Source of the DNA: Litorimonas sp964414555
Lineage (GTDB): Bacteria > Pseudomonadota > Alphaproteobacteria > Caulobacterales > Maricaulaceae
Direction of reading: 5' to 3'
Length of the DNA: 33,818 bases
Assembly (NCBI GenBank): GCA_964414555.1
Contig: CAYPWW010000023.1
Coordinates: 1-33,818 of the forward strand
Part shown: piece after piece, positions 31,260-33,818 of the stretch
How positions within the stretch are numbered: the stretch's first letter is position 1
Layout: the number at the start of each line of letters is the position of its first letter
Program-made: the position numbers and the translations under genes
Notes under the pieces: generated by a model
What the model was told of the DNA's origin: nothing
What the model saw: the letters and a program-made list of their open reading frames with translations, nothing else
Databases searched by the model: none

Positions 31260-32461
31260 AGCGTTTTGTAGTTTATGGCTTGCTCGGCTTAATGGGCGGA
31301 CTTGCGTTATTAGTGGCGCTGAACTGGTCGACGATAAAACGATTGCAAACCGTCAACACGCTTTTTGATGCGGACCGGATCGTCGAGAACTTCTCGAATA
31401 TGGATGCGGCCTTCCTCCACCATGATTTGGAGATCGGTGACCCACAGCCTTGGCCAGAGACCATTCGACCTCTGCCTGACACCGTTGAGATTGCGGGCGT
31501 CGAACGCAAACTCAAAGATGTGTTGGAAGAACTCGACACGACAGGGCTCGTGGTCATCCAGAACGGGCAGTTGATCCATGAGAGCTATTATCGCGGGACA
31601 GAACGCGATGATCTGCGGATCAGTTGGTCCGTCGCGAAATCTTTTATGTCTGGCCTTTACGGCAAAGCCATTGAGGCAGGCCAAATCGAGAGCTTGGACG
31701 ACCCCGTCACGAAATATGTGCCAGCCCTGAAAGATTCTGCCTATGACGGCTCGACCATCCGAAATGTGTTGAACATGGCCAGCGGGATTACGTTTGATGA
31801 AAACTACATGGACCCAAAATCCGATATTAATGACATGGGGCGGGTCTTGGGTCTCGGCGGGTCAATGGACGACTATACGGCCGGATTGAGCGAAACCGAC
31901 GTCCCAGCTGGCACGCGTTGGCAATATGTCTCGATCGACACCCATGTTGCGGCAATGGTCCTGCGGGCGGCGACAGGCAAAAGCTTGCACACGCTCTGGG
32001 AGGAGACCTATGGCGCGTATCTGGGTATGGGCCGCGCACCGTTCTATCTAACGGACGGCGAAGATGTCGCCTTTGCCCTCGGTGGGTTGAACCTACGCAC
32101 ACGCGACTATGCAAAGTTTGGACAGCTCTTCCTGCAAAACGGGCAGTGGAACGGCGAGCAGATCGTTCCGGCCAGCTGGGTCGCGGAAAGCACGGCGCAC
32201 AGCGCGCCGAACCTCTCGGATCGTGGTGTCGGCTATGGCTATCAATGGTGGGTGCCCATGCCACAAGCGGGACCGAACACAGGCGACTTCTTCGCTGTCG
32301 GAATTTACGGGCAGTATATCTACGTCAATCCGCAAGCGAATATCGTCATCGCCAAAAACGCTGCTGACCGTGAGTTCGCTTTTGCGGATGAGGTCGGAAC
32401 CCATTCGATGAATAAGAATATTGAGCTGATGCGGGGGCTAGTGGCGGCTCTCTCAGAGTAA
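31256..32461 (+). CDS. Membrane-anchored class C beta-lactamase-family serine hydrolase
   Basis: 401 residues with an N-terminal signal anchor (about 4-23) and a periplasmic beta-lactamase/penicillin-binding-protein-like domain. The nucleophile motif S-x-x-K is WSVAKSF with Ser125 and Lys128, and the second motif Y-x-N/S is QYVS with Tyr224. The ordering SVAKSFMSGLYGKAIEAGQIESLDDPVTKYVPAL is typical of EstB- or 6-aminohexanoate-dimer-hydrolase-like family members, which are more often esterases or peptidases than resistance enzymes. It is translationally coupled to the oxidoreductase. Substrate not deducible. Confidence 0.85.
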   Translation: MKRFVVYGLLGLMGGLALLVALNWSTIKRLQTVNTLFDADRIVENFSNMDAAFLHHDLEIGDPQPWPETIRPLPDTVEIAGVERKLKDVLEELDTTGLVVIQNGQLIHESYYRGTERDDLRISWSVAKSFMSGLYGKAIEAGQIESLDDPVTKYVPALKDSAYDGSTIRNVLNMASGITFDENYMDPKSDINDMGRVLGLGGSMDDYTAGLSETDVPAGTRWQYVSIDTHVAAMVLRAATGKSLHTLWEETYGAYLGMGRAPFYLTDGEDVAFALGGLNLRTRDYAKFGQLFLQNGQWNGEQIVPASWVAESTAHSAPNLSDRGVGYGYQWWVPMPQAGPNTGDFFAVGIYGQYIYVNPQANIVIAKNAADREFAFADEVGTHSMNKNIELMRGLVAALSE

Positions 32462-32475
32462 GCGGTTCGATTGAG

Positions 32476-32498
32476 GCTCTGATGATCTGTATCAGAGC
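32476..32498 (+). terminator. Hairpin between the serine hydrolase and nadE
   Basis: GCTCTGAT (32476-32483), loop GATCTGT and ATCAGAGC (32491-32498) form a perfect 8-pair stem 15 bases after the hydrolase stop. No T-tract follows, so it may be a weak terminator, an mRNA-stabilising stem or a nadE leader element. Confidence 0.4.
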
Positions 32499-32549
32499 GC
32501 GCGAGCGGTGATTGCAAAAGGCGAGGGCGCGGCGTAGAGCGCAAAGCAT

Positions 32550-33818
32550 ATGACCACCACCCTAAAAATAGCCTCCGTACAGGCCAATCCTGTTGTTGGC
32601 GACATTCCCGGCAACCTCCAGCTTGCGCGCGAATATTATACGCGTGCGAAAGCGGATGGCGCAAATATTGTCGTGTTCTCCGAGCTATTCATCATCGGCT
32701 ATGCGCCCGAGGATTTGGTACTACGGCCTTCGGTCGTCACGGACTGCAAGACCGCGTGTGAACGATTAGCCACCGAGACGGTTGATGGACCAGCCATCGT
32801 GTTCTCCGCACCATGGCGAGAGGATGGCAAACTCTATAACGCAGCGTTGTTCCTGCGTGATGGTTTGATCGCAGACGTACGGTTTAAGCATCACCTGCCC
32901 AATTACGGCGTGTTCGATGAAGCGCGCGTTTTTGCGCAAGGTGCCTTACCCCAGCCGATTGATTTCAAGGGCGTCTCAATCGGTCTCCCGATTTGTGAAG
33001 ATCTCTGGCAGTCGGGCGTTGCGGCGCATTTGGATGACGCTGGCGCAGAGTTGATGATTTCTCCTAACGGGTCGCCGTGGCGGCGCACAGCCCTGACAGA
33101 GCGATCCGAGGCCATGGGTGACAAGGTCGTCACCGAAGGCCTGCCCTTGGTCTATGTCAATCAGGTCGGTGGGCAGGACGAGCTGGTCTTTGACGGGTCG
33201 AGTTTTTCTATGGCCGCGGATGGGACAATTGTTCAGGCGCTGAAATCCTTCGTGCCAGACTATGACGTCGCGACGTGGGAAAAGATCGAGGATGTCTGGA
33301 CCTGCACAGATGCAGTCAAACACAAGCACTTAGACGGGTATGAGGCCGACTGGCGTGCCATGTGTCTGGGGCTAGGCGATTACGTCAATAAGAACGGGTT
33401 CAAACAGATCATTCTGGGCATGAGCGGCGGGATCGATAGCGCCATGGCGGCAACCATTGCTGTTGATGCGCTCGGGCCAGACCGCGTTTGGGCCGTGATG
33501 ATGCCGACGAAATATACGTCCGGCGACTCGCTGACGGATGCAGAAGCCTGCTGCGAGCGGCTAGGCTGTCGCTATGACAATATCCCGATCAAGCCGGGCG
33601 TAGATGCATTCGACACAATGCTGGCGCCATTTTTCGCGGATACTGAACCGTCGACGGCAGAAGAGAATATCCAATCCCGCACGCGCGCAGTGATCCTCAT
33701 GGCGCTGTCCAATAAGTTCGGACCAATGCTGGTGACGACGGGCAATAAATCGGAAATGGCGGTCGGCTATGCCACGCTCTACGGCGATATGTCGGGCGGT
33801 TATAACCCGCTCAAAGAC
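32550..33818 (+). CDS. nadE: Glutamine-dependent NAD(+) synthetase, 3' end beyond the window
   Basis: Last step of NAD synthesis: amidation of nicotinate adenine dinucleotide with ammonia from glutamine. The first 423 codons are present without a stop. The N-terminal nitrilase-like glutaminase domain shows its Glu-Lys-Cys triad: Glu45 in VVFSELFIIGY, Lys113 in RFKHHLPNYGVFDE and Cys149 in GLPICEDLWQ. The synthetase domain begins about residue 275 with the PP-loop GMSGGIDS (290-297), then MPTKYTSGDSLTDA, NIQSRTRAVILMALSNKFG and TTGNKSEMAVGYATLYGDMSGGYNPLKD. About 130 residues should lie outside. Confidence 0.95.
   Translation, partial: MTTTLKIASVQANPVVGDIPGNLQLAREYYTRAKADGANIVVFSELFIIGYAPEDLVLRPSVVTDCKTACERLATETVDGPAIVFSAPWREDGKLYNAALFLRDGLIADVRFKHHLPNYGVFDEARVFAQGALPQPIDFKGVSIGLPICEDLWQSGVAAHLDDAGAELMISPNGSPWRRTALTERSEAMGDKVVTEGLPLVYVNQVGGQDELVFDGSSFSMAADGTIVQALKSFVPDYDVATWEKIEDVWTCTDAVKHKHLDGYEADWRAMCLGLGDYVNKNGFKQIILGMSGGIDSAMAATIAVDALGPDRVWAVMMPTKYTSGDSLTDAEACCERLGCRYDNIPIKPGVDAFDTMLAPFFADTEPSTAEENIQSRTRAVILMALSNKFGPMLVTTGNKSEMAVGYATLYGDMSGGYNPLKD

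Noticed and set aside
1..33818. CRISPR array, insertion sequence or integron
   Set aside because: No regularly spaced long repeats, transposase frames or terminal inverted repeats were found on reading both strands.

Overview
The window is chromosomal DNA from an alphaproteobacterium. The gene content points to a marine, Caulobacterales/Maricaulales-type lineage, such as a Hyphomonadaceae relative. This is inferred from gene families and tight ATGA/GTGA gene overlaps; there is no rRNA marker here. One 100-N block (19477-19576) marks a scaffold gap of unknown true length.

Left part (1-5312) holds housekeeping genes: a partial tRNA-Val(UAC), an MmcQ/YjbR-like protein, tRNA-Asp(GUC) with its terminator, dusA, a TauE/SafE permease, a membrane-anchored retropepsin-like aspartic protease, cobT, a leucine-dehydrogenase-type amino acid dehydrogenase, and tRNA-Val(CAC).

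The centre (5313-21334) is the notable part: about 16 kb that reads as a sphingolipid (ceramide) synthesis, head-group and export cluster in three transcription units. Unit A (+, 5554-8875) encodes a fatty acyl-AMP ligase, a dedicated acyl carrier protein and serine palmitoyltransferase. Unit B (-, 13014-8877) encodes LptF-like and LptG-like permease subunits, an LCB5/diacylglycerol-kinase-type lipid kinase and a protein resembling the TAM41 class of CDP-lipid synthases. Unit C (+, 13118-21334) encodes an exported DUF2141 protein, a GNAT-type protein resembling bacterial ceramide synthase, a MobA-like nucleotidyltransferase, an 842-residue flippase/CDP-alcohol phosphatidyltransferase fusion, a HAD-IB phosphatase, a second nucleotidyltransferase (cut by the gap), a cyclopropane-fatty-acid-synthase-like methyltransferase (5' end in the gap) and an LpxO-like aspartyl/asparaginyl beta-hydroxylase. 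My reading is: acyl-ACP plus serine gives the long-chain base; N-acylation gives (oxidised) ceramide; phosphorylation and possibly CTP activation follow; a phospho-alcohol head group is transferred and trimmed; the lipid is flipped and carried outward by LptFG-type permeases. The core (ligase, ACP, SPT, ceramide synthase) follows known Caulobacter biology. The CDP-ceramide route and the function of the fusion are my inference. No CerR-type reductase is visible in the window.

Right part (21331-33818) holds: a XRE regulator with a degenerate S24 tail and two perfect palindromes at its 5' end, a 66-residue conserved-looking small protein, a gph-like phosphatase divergent from glmU-rpiA-lipoprotein, glutathione reductase, class II DAHP synthase, a multi-pass membrane protein, an HU-type protein, a Gfo/Idh/MocA oxidoreductase (possibly GnnA-like) coupled to a membrane-anchored serine hydrolase, and the first 423 codons of glutamine-dependent NAD synthetase, running off the end.
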